From positions 44,841 to 108,840 of the forward strand of contig CANSUS010000005.1 in NCBI GenBank assembly GCA_947650155.1: DNA of 64,000 nt, read 5' to 3'. The DNA is from an uncultured Lachnospiraceae bacterium (lineage in GTDB: Bacteria > Bacillota > Clostridia > Lachnospirales > Lachnospiraceae). The translations under genes and the position numbers were made by a program. Positions within the stretch are counted from its first letter, which is position 1, and every line of letters starts with the position of its first letter. Positions 28,049 to 37,680 of the stretch are shown in pieces. Below the pieces are notes generated by a model. That model was not told where the DNA came from and did no database searches. It worked only from the letters and a program-made list of their open reading frames with translations.

Positions 28049-29248
28049 TTATTTTTGTTGTATTTTGAGTTTGACTGCGTCCAATATTTTTTCAGCCACT
28101 TCCTCTTTACTCATAACAGGCAGTTCTTCCACAGAATCCCTTGTAATGAGCGTTACAATGTTGGTATCCACGCCAAAGCCTGCGCCGTCCTGCTTGACAT
28201 TATTGGCAACAATCATATCCAGATTCTTTCTTTCCAGCTTTGCTCTTGAATTTTCCAACATATGTTCCGTTTCCATCGAAAATCCGCATAAAAACTGATC
28301 GGCTCTTTTTCGTTCTCCCAGCGTTTTTAAAATATCTTCGGTATGCTCCAGAAGAACAGTCATTTCGTTATCCTTTTTTTTCAGTTTCTGATCCGCCACA
28401 TGGGCAGGCCGGTAGTCCGCAACTGCCGCAGCCTTAATGACAATATCCTGTTCTTCAAAACGGGAAGTGACGGCTTCATACATTTCCTTTGCGGATTCTA
28501 CAGGAACCACATCCACATAAGGCGGATAGGAAAGCGCGGTTTTTCCGGTTACGAGAGTTACTTTTGCGCCCCGTAACATACAATGCTTTGCAATGGCATA
28601 TCCCATTTTTCCGCTGGAATGATTGGAAAGAAAACGTACCGGATCAAGCCGCTCAATGGTCGGACCGGCGGTGACAAGGATTTTTCTGCCCGCAAAATCT
28701 TTCGGGAATGCCAGCTCTTTTTCGATGGCTTCAAATAAAACCTGTTCGGAAGGCATTTTTCCGTCTCCAATATCGCCGCAGGCAAGATAGCCGTGATCCG
28801 GTGCGATGATTTCATATCCATAGCAGGCCAGTTTTTTCAGATTATCCTGGACAATGGGATTGTGAAACATATGGGTATTCATGGCAGGAGAAATGATCTT
28901 TTTACATTCGCATGCCATTATAGTAGTTGTAAGCATATCGTCTGCAATGCCATTTGCCAGTTTACCGATCACATTGGCAGAAGCCGGAGCGATAAGACAA
29001 ACTTCGGTTTGTTTGGCAAGGGAAACATGTTCGACACTGTACTGGAAATTCCGGTCAAAAGTATCAATCAGGCATTTGTTGCCCGTCAGTGTTTCAAACG
29101 TAATTGGATTGATGAAATTGGTTGCATTTTTTGTCATCAGTACGGTGACATTACATTCTTTTTTCTTTAATATGCTTGCCAGATTTGCTATTTTATATGC
29201 AGCAATACTGCCCGTTACGGCAAGCACAACATTTTTTCCTTTTAACAT
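28049..29248 (-). CDS. coaBC: Bifunctional phosphopantothenoylcysteine decarboxylase / phosphopantothenate-cysteine ligase
   Basis: A 399-residue enzyme catalysing two coenzyme A steps. The N-terminal CoaC flavoprotein domain has VVLAVTGSIAAYK, the H75-type active-site region YSVEHVSLAK, the ISPAMNTHM motif and LACGDIGDGKM with its catalytic cysteine. The C-terminal CoaB domain begins KILVTAGPTIERLDPVRFLSN and has AAAVADYRP. ATG 29248 follows AGGAGG by 7 bases; 29269 lies within the coaX stop region. It is the last of three pantothenate/CoA genes read in one direction. Confidence 0.96.
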   Translation of the reverse strand: MLKGKNVVLAVTGSIAAYKIANLASILKKKECNVTVLMTKNATNFINPITFETLTGNKCLIDTFDRNFQYSVEHVSLAKQTEVCLIAPASANVIGKLANGIADDMLTTTIMACECKKIISPAMNTHMFHNPIVQDNLKKLACYGYEIIAPDHGYLACGDIGDGKMPSEQVLFEAIEKELAFPKDFAGRKILVTAGPTIERLDPVRFLSNHSSGKMGYAIAKHCMLRGAKVTLVTGKTALSYPPYVDVVPVESAKEMYEAVTSRFEEQDIVIKAAAVADYRPAHVADQKLKKKDNEMTVLLEHTEDILKTLGERKRADQFLCGFSMETEHMLENSRAKLERKNLDMIVANNVKQDGAGFGVDTNIVTLITRDSVEELPVMSKEEVAEKILDAVKLKIQQK

Positions 29249-29268
29249 GCGGTTTCCTCCTGTCTGCA

Positions 29269-30051
29269 TTAGGAATGTTTTGCCGTTTTTGTATTTTTGT
29301 CAAATATAATTTTTAAACCCTTTAATAATAAATCGTCGTCCAGAATTATTTCATGTTTGCAAAATGGGATAATGGATTTGGCAAGTCCGCCGGTTGCGAC
29401 GACTGTGGCAGGATATCCGAGTTCCTCTTCGATCCGCTCTATCATGCCGTCGATGCAGGAGGCGTTTCCATATAGAATACCGCTTTTCATGCAGTCTATC
29501 GTATTGGTGCCGATTACTTTTTTGGGGGCGTCCAGTGCAATACGGGGAAGCTGGGAAGTGCGGGACACCAAAGAGTCAAGAGAAACCCGGACTCCCGGCA
29601 GGATCTGCCCGCCTACATAATTTTTGTTTTGATCAACAACACAGATTGTCGTAGCAGTACCCATATCAATGATGATGACCGGCGCGCCGTATTCATGCAA
29701 TGCTGCAACAGAATCCACTACAAGGTCGCTTCCGAGCTGGGAAGGATTATCCATCAGTATATTCAGCCCGTTTTTCAGCCCGGGACCGACAATAAGCGGT
29801 GAAATTTTGATCAGTTTTTCAAGGGCTGATTTTATGACAAGATTTAACTGTGGGACAACAGAAGAAATGATTGCGCCGTCAATATCGGTAGAACTGATAT
29901 TGTGAAGTTCCAGGACGGTTTTAAAATCTACTGCATATTCCAGTTCGGTTTTTAACGTGGAAGTAGAAAGGCGTTCTACAAAATAAATTTGATCGTCGTC
30001 AATACAGCCAATGACAATGTTAGTATTTCCCATATCAATCGCTAACAGCAT
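29269..30051 (-). CDS. coaX: Type III pantothenate kinase
   Basis: A 260-residue kinase for the first step of CoA synthesis from pantothenate. It shows the type III family motifs LLAIDMGNTNIVIG (phosphate-binding loop), GPGLKNGL with GSDLVVDSVAA, and IIDMGTATTICVVD. AAGGAGG precedes the ATG. It lies 20 bases before coaBC and 13 bases after the transporter gene, so all three are likely one operon from the promoter at 30761-30789. Confidence 0.96.
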   Translation of the reverse strand: MLLAIDMGNTNIVIGCIDDDQIYFVERLSTSTLKTELEYAVDFKTVLELHNISSTDIDGAIISSVVPQLNLVIKSALEKLIKISPLIVGPGLKNGLNILMDNPSQLGSDLVVDSVAALHEYGAPVIIIDMGTATTICVVDQNKNYVGGQILPGVRVSLDSLVSRTSQLPRIALDAPKKVIGTNTIDCMKSGILYGNASCIDGMIERIEEELGYPATVVATGGLAKSIIPFCKHEIILDDDLLLKGLKIIFDKNTKTAKHS

Positions 30052-30064
30052 AAAAAAATCCTCC

Positions 30065-30679
30065 TTATTTTTCGGGTGCGGTGATGATCTTTGCTTTAAA
30101 CAGTGCGAATCCGACTAGACCGGTAATGACAGTGGAAGCAATCATTTCAAATACGGCATTGATGCCGACAAAGGCGCAGATAAATGCAATGACGTTTCTT
30201 CCAGCAATCATTTCACGCATATATGCAGTATTTCCAAAAAGCAGAACCAGCGCTGACATAAAAAAGACCGTATTAAAAAAGGCGGAACAAAATCCTGTAA
30301 TAAAGCAGGAAATCTGCACATTTGAAATCTTTCTGACCCATTTAAAAATATAGCCGATGAGCAGGCCGTCCAGAACGCGGGGAAGGAAACGCTGCAAAAA
30401 AGCGAAAAACGGATTGATTCCAAATAAAACAACCCCCATAGCGCTGCTGCCGCCGACACCAATACATTGTAAAAAGCTTGTCAGGCCAAAGACTCCGCCC
30501 ATAATGGCTCCGCCTGCCGGACCTAAGGTGATTGCAGCCAGCGCAACAGGGATCATATTCAAGGTAATGGCAAGGGGACCGATATTTAAGTACCCTAACG
30601 GTGTATAAGCCATAAGCAGTAAAACTGCAGTTAAAAGACCAAGCATGGTCAATTGTTTTGTGTTAAAAATTTTTTTCAT
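30065..30679 (-). CDS. panT: ECF transporter S component, probably for pantothenate
   Basis: A 204-residue protein with six hydrophobic segments, typical of energy-coupling-factor substrate-binding subunits. Marks are the N-terminal KQLTMLGLLTAVLLLMAYTP, LGPAGGAIMGGVFGLTSF and GINPFFAFLQRFLPRVLDGLL. The pantothenate assignment comes from its position as the first gene of an operon with coaX and coaBC and from similarity to PanT; it would need the shared EcfAA'T module encoded elsewhere. AGGAGGAAAC precedes the ATG. Confidence 0.8.
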   Translation of the reverse strand: MKKIFNTKQLTMLGLLTAVLLLMAYTPLGYLNIGPLAITLNMIPVALAAITLGPAGGAIMGGVFGLTSFLQCIGVGGSSAMGVVLFGINPFFAFLQRFLPRVLDGLLIGYIFKWVRKISNVQISCFITGFCSAFFNTVFFMSALVLLFGNTAYMREMIAGRNVIAFICAFVGINAVFEMIASTVITGLVGFALFKAKIITAPEK

Positions 30680-30760
30680 GATAGTTTCCTCCTGTTATCA
30701 TTCTTCCTGAATAGAGTTTTCTTTATGAAAATCTATTGTTTAAAGATACAATACGAGGTC

Positions 30761-30789
30761 ATCATAGCATTTTTGGATATATCAGGCAA
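30761..30789 (-). promoter_or_regulatory. Promoter of the panT-coaX-coaBC operon
   Basis: On the minus strand TTGCCT (30789-30784), a 17-base spacer and TATGAT (30766-30761). It leaves a leader of about 75 bases with no recognised riboswitch. Confidence 0.6.
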
Positions 30790-30820
30790 TTGATTTTATG
30801 AACTTTTCTCAATAAATCCC

Positions 30821-30843
30821 TAAGTAAGTAATAGATTTACTTA
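30821..30843. promoter_or_regulatory. Inverted repeat between divergent genes, possible operator
   Basis: TAAGTAA (30821-30827) and TTACTTA (30837-30843) form a perfect 7-9-7 inverted repeat 66 bases upstream of the hybrid kinase gene, where its promoter is expected. The AT-rich sequence makes chance possible. Confidence 0.3.
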
Positions 30844-30908
30844 AAAACTTATGTTAGAATAATTTTATATGTACAATTGCAGAGGAATAACTTAGGGGGT
30901 TAATGATC

Positions 30909-33900
30909 ATGGACACTAAGGATTTTGAAATTATTTTGGATTCCATGCGGACAACAGGAGTATATGTAATACGGGAGGAAGATCATCAGATTCTGTATTT
31001 TAATAAACGGATAAAAGAAGTAGAACCGGATATTCGTTTAGGAATGGTATGTCATGAACTCTGGCCGAGCGGTTGTCCTAATTGTCCTCTTTTATATATA
31101 GGCGGCAGGAAGGAAAGTAAGGCGATTCATTATGGCAGCCCGTTTGGAAATGCAGTAGAAGTATCAGCAACGAGAATTTTATGGAAAGAAACGATTCCGG
31201 CGGTACTGATTACGGTTTCTCCTCACGCGGAAACGTCCAGTTATTCATACAAAAAAATATTAAAAGTGAATCTGACAGAAGACAGTCTGGAAATTATTAA
31301 AGCGGATGAAGAAGAAATCAGAGAAAAAGATCTGTTACAGACAAGTCTGGAAGGATGGTTTAAAACTTTTGTAGAAAAGGGAAACGTACACAGTAAAGAC
31401 GTGGAACGGTTTCAAAGCTTTACCAGTCTTACGCATCTGAAGAAAGAGTTAAAGAGCGGGAAAAAGATGCAGATGTGTACTTACCGGCGAAAATCTGCAG
31501 ATGGATACCGCTGGCATACGATGGAAGTAATCCCGGATTATAACTATTCTGATGACAATCAAAGCGTAATGCTCTATGTCAGAGATGTTCATGATATTTA
31601 CAGAAAAGGTCTGGAACTGGAGGAGATCAATATTTGGAACAGGGAAATTATTACTTCTCTGGGTGAATTAAATTATGGAATTTATGTTATCGATCTGCAG
31701 ACGGGCAATATGCATCCGGTCCGCATGCCGGATGATTTAAAAAAATTGGAAAATGCGGAAGAACTGGATTGGGATACTGTATTAAAAGAAAGCGTGGAGG
31801 AATATTTTCATCCTGACGATAAGGAAAAGATGTTAAAAGAATATTCTCTGGAAGCGCTGCGGGAAACTCGGAAAAACGGAGAACATAAAAAAGAAATGCT
31901 GTGCAGCCGCATGCTGGGAGGAGAATATCATTATGTCTTATCCACTGCCCATTTTCATATAAGCAGCGAAGAAAAGAACATTGTAGTGCTGGCGTTTCGG
32001 GATGTGGATGATCAGACGAGAAAAGAGATGAAAAGCAGCCGCAATATTATGAGATTGGCAGCTATCATAAAGTCAGGCTATAGTGTTATGAACACCATAG
32101 ATCTGGCGACAGGAATGTGTGAGCGTATTGATCTGAATCAGTCGGATGGTGAAATACGAAAAGGCGACTATAGATACTACACAGAGAAAGCAATACAGGA
32201 AATGGTTTATGAAGAAGATATCGTATTTTTTGAAAAAATGCTGTCTATAGAAAGCCTGCGCAAAAAGGCTTCAGAGGTAGAAGGATTTCATGAAGATATT
32301 TGTCAGTATCGTGTCAAAACGTCGCCAATTGCATGGATAGAGGCACATATATTTTATATCCGGCAGGATAACAATATTGTAGTAAGTATTTTGGGGCGTG
32401 ATATTACAAAAGAAAAACTGAAAGAAGAAACAGCGGCAAAGGATAAGAAAGACAAGAATTATATTATTAATACGATGAGCAGTCTGTTTTTTGCCACATA
32501 TTATATTGACCTGAATGCGGATACGTTCCGCGGTGTTACGCAGAAAAAAGAAGTTGGAGAGGTTCTTGGGGCTGAGGCAAACTGCACAGAGGGATTCCAT
32601 AAATATGCACAGTACTTTATACATCCGGATGACAGACAGGAATATCTGGAGAGAATGAACTGCGAATATTTGAAAAATACATTGAATGAGGATCAGCGGA
32701 TTGTAGCGGTGGAGTACCGCAAGATCAACGATGAAAATGGAAATGACACAGAAGAAACTGCATGGATCAGGGCGAATGTTATTCTTGCTGAGAGTAAAAA
32801 CGGCAAAGCAAAAAGAGTGTTGTATGTGGCGCAGGATGTAACGGAGAGCAAGCAAAAAGAAGAACGCGAACGCAGGATACTGCAGGAGGCATGCGATGCT
32901 GCTAACCATGCAAATGCGTCTAAGAGTGAATTTTTATCCAGAATGAGCCATGATATCAGGACGCCGATGAATGCAATTATCGGGATGACTTCTATTGCAG
33001 AAGCGCATCTGGATGAAAGGGAGAGAGTTGCGGACTGTCTGAGCAAGATTACAATATCCAGTAAACATCTGCTTTCCCTGATTAATGAAGTGCTGGACAT
33101 GAGTAAGATCGAATCGGGAAAGATTAATTTGACAGAAGAAGAGTTCAGTCTTTCCGATCTTGTTGAAAATATTCTGACGATTGTCCGACCTTCCATAGAG
33201 GCGAAGGAGCATGAACTGGAGTTTCATATCGGTCAATTGGAGCATGAAGATGTGATAGGCGATGTGATGCGCTTACAGCAGGTGCTGATTAATATTGTAG
33301 GAAATGCAGTGAAATACACTCCGCAGGGCGGACATCTGCATTTGGAAATTAATGAAAAGAAATCTTCCTTATCAGACTATGGCTGTTATGAGTTTGTTGT
33401 TGCGGACAACGGAATCGGTATGACGAAAGAGTATCTGGAAAAGATATTTGAACCATTCAGCAGAGCGGAAGATTCCCGCATCAGTAAAATAGAGGGAACC
33501 GGGCTTGGCATGGCGATCGCATTGAATATTGTCCGTAAAATGAACGGGGATATCAGTGTGGAGAGTAAGGTGGATGAAGGATCTAAGTTTACGGTGACAG
33601 TATATATGAAAAAACGAAATACTGTTTTGCCGGATACAAAGCAGTTAGTGGATCTTCCGGTACTTGTAGTGGATGATGATAAAGACGCCTGCGAGGCAGT
33701 CTGTGCGGTGTTGGACGATATTGGAATAAAAAGTGAGTTTGTATTAAGCGGCAGGGAAGCAGTAGACTGTGTTACAAAATCACATCAGGAAAAAGACGAT
33801 TTCTTTGCAGTTATTTTAGACTGGAAGATGCCGGACATGGATGGACTGGAAACGGCGAGACAGATCAGGAAAAATGTGGGCGATGATGTTCCGATTATTA

Positions 33901-34457
33901 TTTTATCCGCCTATGACTGGAGTGGTATTGAGAATGAAGCGCGTGAAGCAGGCATAAACGGATTTATTTCCAAACCGCTTTTTAAATCCCGTCTCGTTTA
34001 TCTGTTCAGGCAGATTGTGGGTGAAGAGGAAAAGGATACTTTTTCTGAAAGCCATAATTCTAAAAAACAGGATTTTACAGGAAAGAGAATACTGATTGTA
34101 GAGGATAATGATTTGAACCGCGAAATTGCGGAGGAGATTATTGGAAGCTTTGGCATTACAATAGAAACTGCAGCAAATGGAAAACAGGCGCTGGAGCGTT
34201 TCCAGGAAATAGAAGAAGGGTATTACGATTTGATTTTTATGGATGTTCAGATGCCTGTTATGAACGGTTATGAGGCCTCGAGGGCAATCAGAAGTTTAAG
34301 CCGGGCGGACGCAGCTTCAATTCCCATAATAGCCATGACCGCCAATGCATTTGCAGAAGATGTGGCGGAAAGTAAAAAAGCAGGTATGAGCGAACATATT
34401 ACAAAGCCCCTTGATCTTGGTCAATTGGAGAAATGTCTGCAGGAATGGCTTACATAG
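30909..34457 (+). CDS. Hybrid sensor histidine kinase with multiple PAS regions and two receiver domains
   Basis: A 1182-residue soluble kinase; no membrane helix is visible. The N terminus is PAS-like with a cysteine cluster, C48...C56-x2-C59 (VCHELWPSGCPNCPL). Several PAS_3-like segments follow to about residue 650. HisKA has H681 in SRMSHDIRTPMNAIIGM. HATPase motifs are NIVGNAVKYTPQG, ADNGIGM and GTGLGMAIA. Receiver 1 has D971 (VILDWKMPDMDG) and receiver 2 D1112 (IFMDVQMPVMNG). No HPt domain or output domain is present, so the phosphate acceptor is elsewhere. ATG 30909 is 9 bases from AGGGGG; ATG 30903 is only 3. It lies alone between panT (divergent) and hisS. Confidence 0.93.
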   Translation: MDTKDFEIILDSMRTTGVYVIREEDHQILYFNKRIKEVEPDIRLGMVCHELWPSGCPNCPLLYIGGRKESKAIHYGSPFGNAVEVSATRILWKETIPAVLITVSPHAETSSYSYKKILKVNLTEDSLEIIKADEEEIREKDLLQTSLEGWFKTFVEKGNVHSKDVERFQSFTSLTHLKKELKSGKKMQMCTYRRKSADGYRWHTMEVIPDYNYSDDNQSVMLYVRDVHDIYRKGLELEEINIWNREIITSLGELNYGIYVIDLQTGNMHPVRMPDDLKKLENAEELDWDTVLKESVEEYFHPDDKEKMLKEYSLEALRETRKNGEHKKEMLCSRMLGGEYHYVLSTAHFHISSEEKNIVVLAFRDVDDQTRKEMKSSRNIMRLAAIIKSGYSVMNTIDLATGMCERIDLNQSDGEIRKGDYRYYTEKAIQEMVYEEDIVFFEKMLSIESLRKKASEVEGFHEDICQYRVKTSPIAWIEAHIFYIRQDNNIVVSILGRDITKEKLKEETAAKDKKDKNYIINTMSSLFFATYYIDLNADTFRGVTQKKEVGEVLGAEANCTEGFHKYAQYFIHPDDRQEYLERMNCEYLKNTLNEDQRIVAVEYRKINDENGNDTEETAWIRANVILAESKNGKAKRVLYVAQDVTESKQKEERERRILQEACDAANHANASKSEFLSRMSHDIRTPMNAIIGMTSIAEAHLDERERVADCLSKITISSKHLLSLINEVLDMSKIESGKINLTEEEFSLSDLVENILTIVRPSIEAKEHELEFHIGQLEHEDVIGDVMRLQQVLINIVGNAVKYTPQGGHLHLEINEKKSSLSDYGCYEFVVADNGIGMTKEYLEKIFEPFSRAEDSRISKIEGTGLGMAIALNIVRKMNGDISVESKVDEGSKFTVTVYMKKRNTVLPDTKQLVDLPVLVVDDDKDACEAVCAVLDDIGIKSEFVLSGREAVDCVTKSHQEKDDFFAVILDWKMPDMDGLETARQIRKNVGDDVPIIILSAYDWSGIENEAREAGINGFISKPLFKSRLVYLFRQIVGEEEKDTFSESHNSKKQDFTGKRILIVEDNDLNREIAEEIIGSFGITIETAANGKQALERFQEIEEGYYDLIFMDVQMPVMNGYEASRAIRSLSRADAASIPIIAMTANAFAEDVAESKKAGMSEHITKPLDLGQLEKCLQEWLT

Positions 34458-34524
34458 TAATTTTCAGACAGCAGGCTTTAAAGAAATGCAGCGATTACAA
34501 TAGAGGGAAAGGAAATTTTAGGAT

Positions 34525-35787
34525 ATGGCATTAAATAAAAAGCCGGTAACAGGTATGAAAGATATCCTGCCGGAGGAAATGAAAGTAAGAGATTATGTGA
34601 TAAGCGTGATCAAAGACACTTATGGAAAATTTGGATTCACGCCTATGGAAACGCCCTGTATGGAAAATATTGTGAATTTAAGCAGTAAACAGGGCGGTGA
34701 AAATGAAAAACTGATATTTAAAATTTTAAAAAGAGGAGAAAAGCTCAATCTGGAAACAGCACAGAGTGAGGCAGATCTGGTCGATTTTGGGATGCGCTAT
34801 GATTTGACCGTTCCGTTAGTGCGTTTTTATTCCAATCATTCTAATGAGCTGCCTTCTCCCTTTAAAGCGCTTCAGATCGGAAACGTCTGGAGGGCGGACA
34901 GACCCCAGAAGGGAAGATACCGCCAGTTTATGCAGTGTGATATTGACATTTTAGGGGAGGAAACCAATCTTGCAGAGATTGAATTAATTCTGGCAACTAC
35001 TACCACCCTGGGAAAGTTAGGGTTCAAAAATTTTCAGATCCGTATCAATGACAGGAGAATTTTAAAGGCAATGGCTGCCTATAGCGGATTCAGGGAAGAA
35101 GATTACGACAATATTTTTATTATGCTTGATAAAATGGACAAGATTGGTCTTGAAGGAGTAGAAACAGAACTCTCAGATGCGGGATATGACAAAGCAGGCA
35201 TAGAAAAATATCTGGATTTATTCAGGGGGATTCATGAAGCCCCGGATTCTCTTTTATTTATTGAAGAAAAAATGGCTGGTTTTCTGGAAGAGGAAACAGC
35301 CAGGAGTTTCCGTGAAATTGTAGAAAGTGTAAAGGCAACGAAAGGAGATCACTTTGAACTGGTATTTGATCCCACGCTTGTGCGGGGAATGTCTTACTAT
35401 ACAGGCACTATTTTTGAGATTGCCATGCCGGAATTTGGCGCAAGCTGCGGTGGCGGCGGACGATATGATAAAATGATCGGCAGATTTACAGGGAAGGATA
35501 CACCGGCCTGTGGATTCTCTATTGGATTTGAACGTATTATCCTGATTATGATGGAGAACGGATTTAAAATACCGGGTGAGAAGAAAAAGACAGCTTACCT
35601 GATTGAAAAAGGTGTGGAAGGAGAGGCGCTCTGCGATGTCATTGCCAAAGCACAGGAGGAAAGAAAGAACGGCACGCAGGTACTGGTGGCAAGAATGAAC
35701 AAAAATAAAAAATTCCAAAAGGAACAGCTTGCGGCGGAAGGTTACGAGGAATGGAAAGAGTTTTATAAAAATCCTTTAAAGAATTAA
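34525..35787 (+). CDS. hisS: Histidyl-tRNA synthetase
   Basis: A 420-residue class II aminoacyl-tRNA synthetase charging tRNA-His. Motif 1 lies in the N-terminal region (GFTPMETPCMENI), motif 2 in IGNVWRADRPQKGRYRQFMQ (in part), the histidine-specific loops in RGMSYYTGTIFEI and CGGGGRYD, and motif 3 in ACGFSIGFERI. The C-terminal anticodon-binding domain follows from about residue 345. The next gene, aspS, follows after 48 bases. No T-box leader was found upstream. Confidence 0.96.
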   Translation: MALNKKPVTGMKDILPEEMKVRDYVISVIKDTYGKFGFTPMETPCMENIVNLSSKQGGENEKLIFKILKRGEKLNLETAQSEADLVDFGMRYDLTVPLVRFYSNHSNELPSPFKALQIGNVWRADRPQKGRYRQFMQCDIDILGEETNLAEIELILATTTTLGKLGFKNFQIRINDRRILKAMAAYSGFREEDYDNIFIMLDKMDKIGLEGVETELSDAGYDKAGIEKYLDLFRGIHEAPDSLLFIEEKMAGFLEEETARSFREIVESVKATKGDHFELVFDPTLVRGMSYYTGTIFEIAMPEFGASCGGGGRYDKMIGRFTGKDTPACGFSIGFERIILIMMENGFKIPGEKKKTAYLIEKGVEGEALCDVIAKAQEERKNGTQVLVARMNKNKKFQKEQLAAEGYEEWKEFYKNPLKN

Positions 35788-35835
35788 CAGACAGGATGAA
35801 AATGTGGATAGAAATGTAGGAGGCTGAAGGCTATT

Positions 35836-37626
35836 ATGAATGAATCAATGAAAGGGTTAAAGAGAACCCACAGATGTGCAGAACTTAGCGCTGCGAATGC
35901 AGGAGAGAGCGTTACCGTAATGGGATGGGTGCAGAAACAGAGAAATAAAGGCGGTATTATTTTTGTGGATCTGCGAGACCGCTCCGGGCTTCTTCAGATT
36001 ATTTTTGAAGAAGAGGAATGTGGAGCGGAAAACTTTGCCAAGGCAGAAAAACTCAGAAGCGAATTTGTCGCTGCCATTGTAGGAACTGTGGAGAAAAGAG
36101 CAGGAGAGGCAAATACTAACCTTGCTACCGGTGAAATTGAAGTGAGGGCAAAACAGATTCGTATTTTATCCGAGGCTCAGACACCGCCCTTCCCGATTGA
36201 AGAGGATTCCAAGACAAAGGAAGAACTTCGTCTCAAATACAGATATCTTGATTTGAGAAGACCGGATTTACAGAAAAATATTATATTAAGGAGTAAAATT
36301 GCAACTTCTATCCGTGCTTTTCTTGCAGAAGAGGGATTTTTGGAAATTGAAACGCCGATGTTAACCAAATCCACACCGGAAGGGGCAAGGGATTATCTTG
36401 TGCCAAGCCGTGTGCATCCAGGGACTTTTTATGCACTGCCCCAGTCGCCGCAGCTTTTCAAACAGCTTTTGATGTGTTCCGGTTATGATCGTTATTTTCA
36501 GCTTGCCAAATGCTTCCGGGATGAAGATCTGCGTGCGGACAGACAGCCGGAATTTACACAGGTGGATATGGAGTTGTCCTTTGTGGATGCGGAAGATGTG
36601 ATGGAAGTCAATGAAAGACTGATTCAGAAGGTCTGCAAAGAAGCAATCGGACTGGAGGTATCCCTTCCGCTTCCGAGAATAACATGGAAAGAGGCAATGA
36701 ATCGTTTTGGCTCTGACAAGCCGGATACCCGTTTTGGCATGGAGCTTACGGATGTGTCTGAGATTGTGTCAGGATGCGGATTCGGGGTATTTACTTCTGC
36801 TTTGGAAAACGGCGGATCTGTGCGTGGAATTAATGCCAAAGGACAGGCTGAAATGCCCCGCAAAAAGATTGACGCGCTTGTGGATTTCGCAAAGGGATAT
36901 GGCGCGAAAGGACTTGCTTATCTTTCCGTACAGCCGGATGGAAGCTATAAATCTTCCTTTGCCAAATTTATGACAGAAGAAGAATTGCATGCATTGGTAG
37001 CGGCAATGGGCGGTGAAAAAGGCGATCTGCTTTTCTTTGCCGCTGATAAAAATAAAATTGTATGGAACGTTTTAGGAGCCCTTCGTATAGAGCTTGCAAA
37101 ACAAATGGATTTGATTGACAATGATAAATTTAATTTTCTCTGGGTAACGGAATTTCCGCTTTTGGAATACAGCGAGGAAGAGGAACGCTTTGTGGCAATG
37201 CACCATCCTTTTACGATGCCGATGGAAGAAGACCTTAAGCTGCTTGATACGGACCCTGGCGCAGTACGTGCAAAAGCGTATGACATTGTTTTAAACGGCG
37301 TAGAGCTGGGAGGCGGTTCTGTCCGTATTTTCCAGAGTGATGTGCAGGAGAAGATGTTTGAGGTATTGGGCTTTAGTAAGGAAAGCGCTTATGAAAGATT
37401 CGGTTTCCTTTTAAATGCATTTAAGTATGGCGTTCCGCCACATGCAGGACTTGCGTATGGTTTGGACAGACTGGTTATGCTGCTTGTAAAAGCGGAGAGC
37501 ATCAGGGAAGTGATTGCGTTTCCGAAAGTAAAAGACGCCTCCTGCTTAATGACGGATGCGCCGAATGTAGTGGACCAGGTGCAGCTGGACGAGCTGCAGA
37601 TTTCGATCAATCCGGCAGAAGAATAA
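35836..37626 (+). CDS. aspS: Aspartyl-tRNA synthetase
   Basis: A 596-residue bacterial-type class II synthetase. It has the N-terminal OB-fold (VTVMGWVQKQRNKGGIIFVDLRD, in part), motif 1 (FLEIETPMLTKSTPEGARDYLVPSR, in part), motif 2 (FRDEDLRADRQPEFTQVD), the bacterial GAD insertion and motif 3 (GLAYGLDRLVML). GTAGGAGG lies upstream of the ATG. It is cotranscribed with hisS, as in most Clostridia. Confidence 0.97.
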   Translation: MNESMKGLKRTHRCAELSAANAGESVTVMGWVQKQRNKGGIIFVDLRDRSGLLQIIFEEEECGAENFAKAEKLRSEFVAAIVGTVEKRAGEANTNLATGEIEVRAKQIRILSEAQTPPFPIEEDSKTKEELRLKYRYLDLRRPDLQKNIILRSKIATSIRAFLAEEGFLEIETPMLTKSTPEGARDYLVPSRVHPGTFYALPQSPQLFKQLLMCSGYDRYFQLAKCFRDEDLRADRQPEFTQVDMELSFVDAEDVMEVNERLIQKVCKEAIGLEVSLPLPRITWKEAMNRFGSDKPDTRFGMELTDVSEIVSGCGFGVFTSALENGGSVRGINAKGQAEMPRKKIDALVDFAKGYGAKGLAYLSVQPDGSYKSSFAKFMTEEELHALVAAMGGEKGDLLFFAADKNKIVWNVLGALRIELAKQMDLIDNDKFNFLWVTEFPLLEYSEEEERFVAMHHPFTMPMEEDLKLLDTDPGAVRAKAYDIVLNGVELGGGSVRIFQSDVQEKMFEVLGFSKESAYERFGFLLNAFKYGVPPHAGLAYGLDRLVMLLVKAESIREVIAFPKVKDASCLMTDAPNVVDQVQLDELQISINPAEE

Positions 37627-37637
37627 TCGTAAAACGC

Positions 37638-37667
37638 GGGCACCCGGAGAAAACGGGTGCCTGTCTT
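37638..37667 (+). terminator. Probable terminator after aspS
   Basis: GGCACCCG pairs perfectly with CGGGTGCC over a 7-base loop, followed by TGTCTTT. The U-run is short, so read-through into the next gene is possible. Confidence 0.6.
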
Positions 37668-37680
37668 TAAGGAGTAAAGT

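Noticed and set aside
34458..35835. T-box leaders before hisS or aspS
   Set aside because: No AGGGTGGNACCGCG-like box or long leader; the gaps are only 67 and 48 bases.
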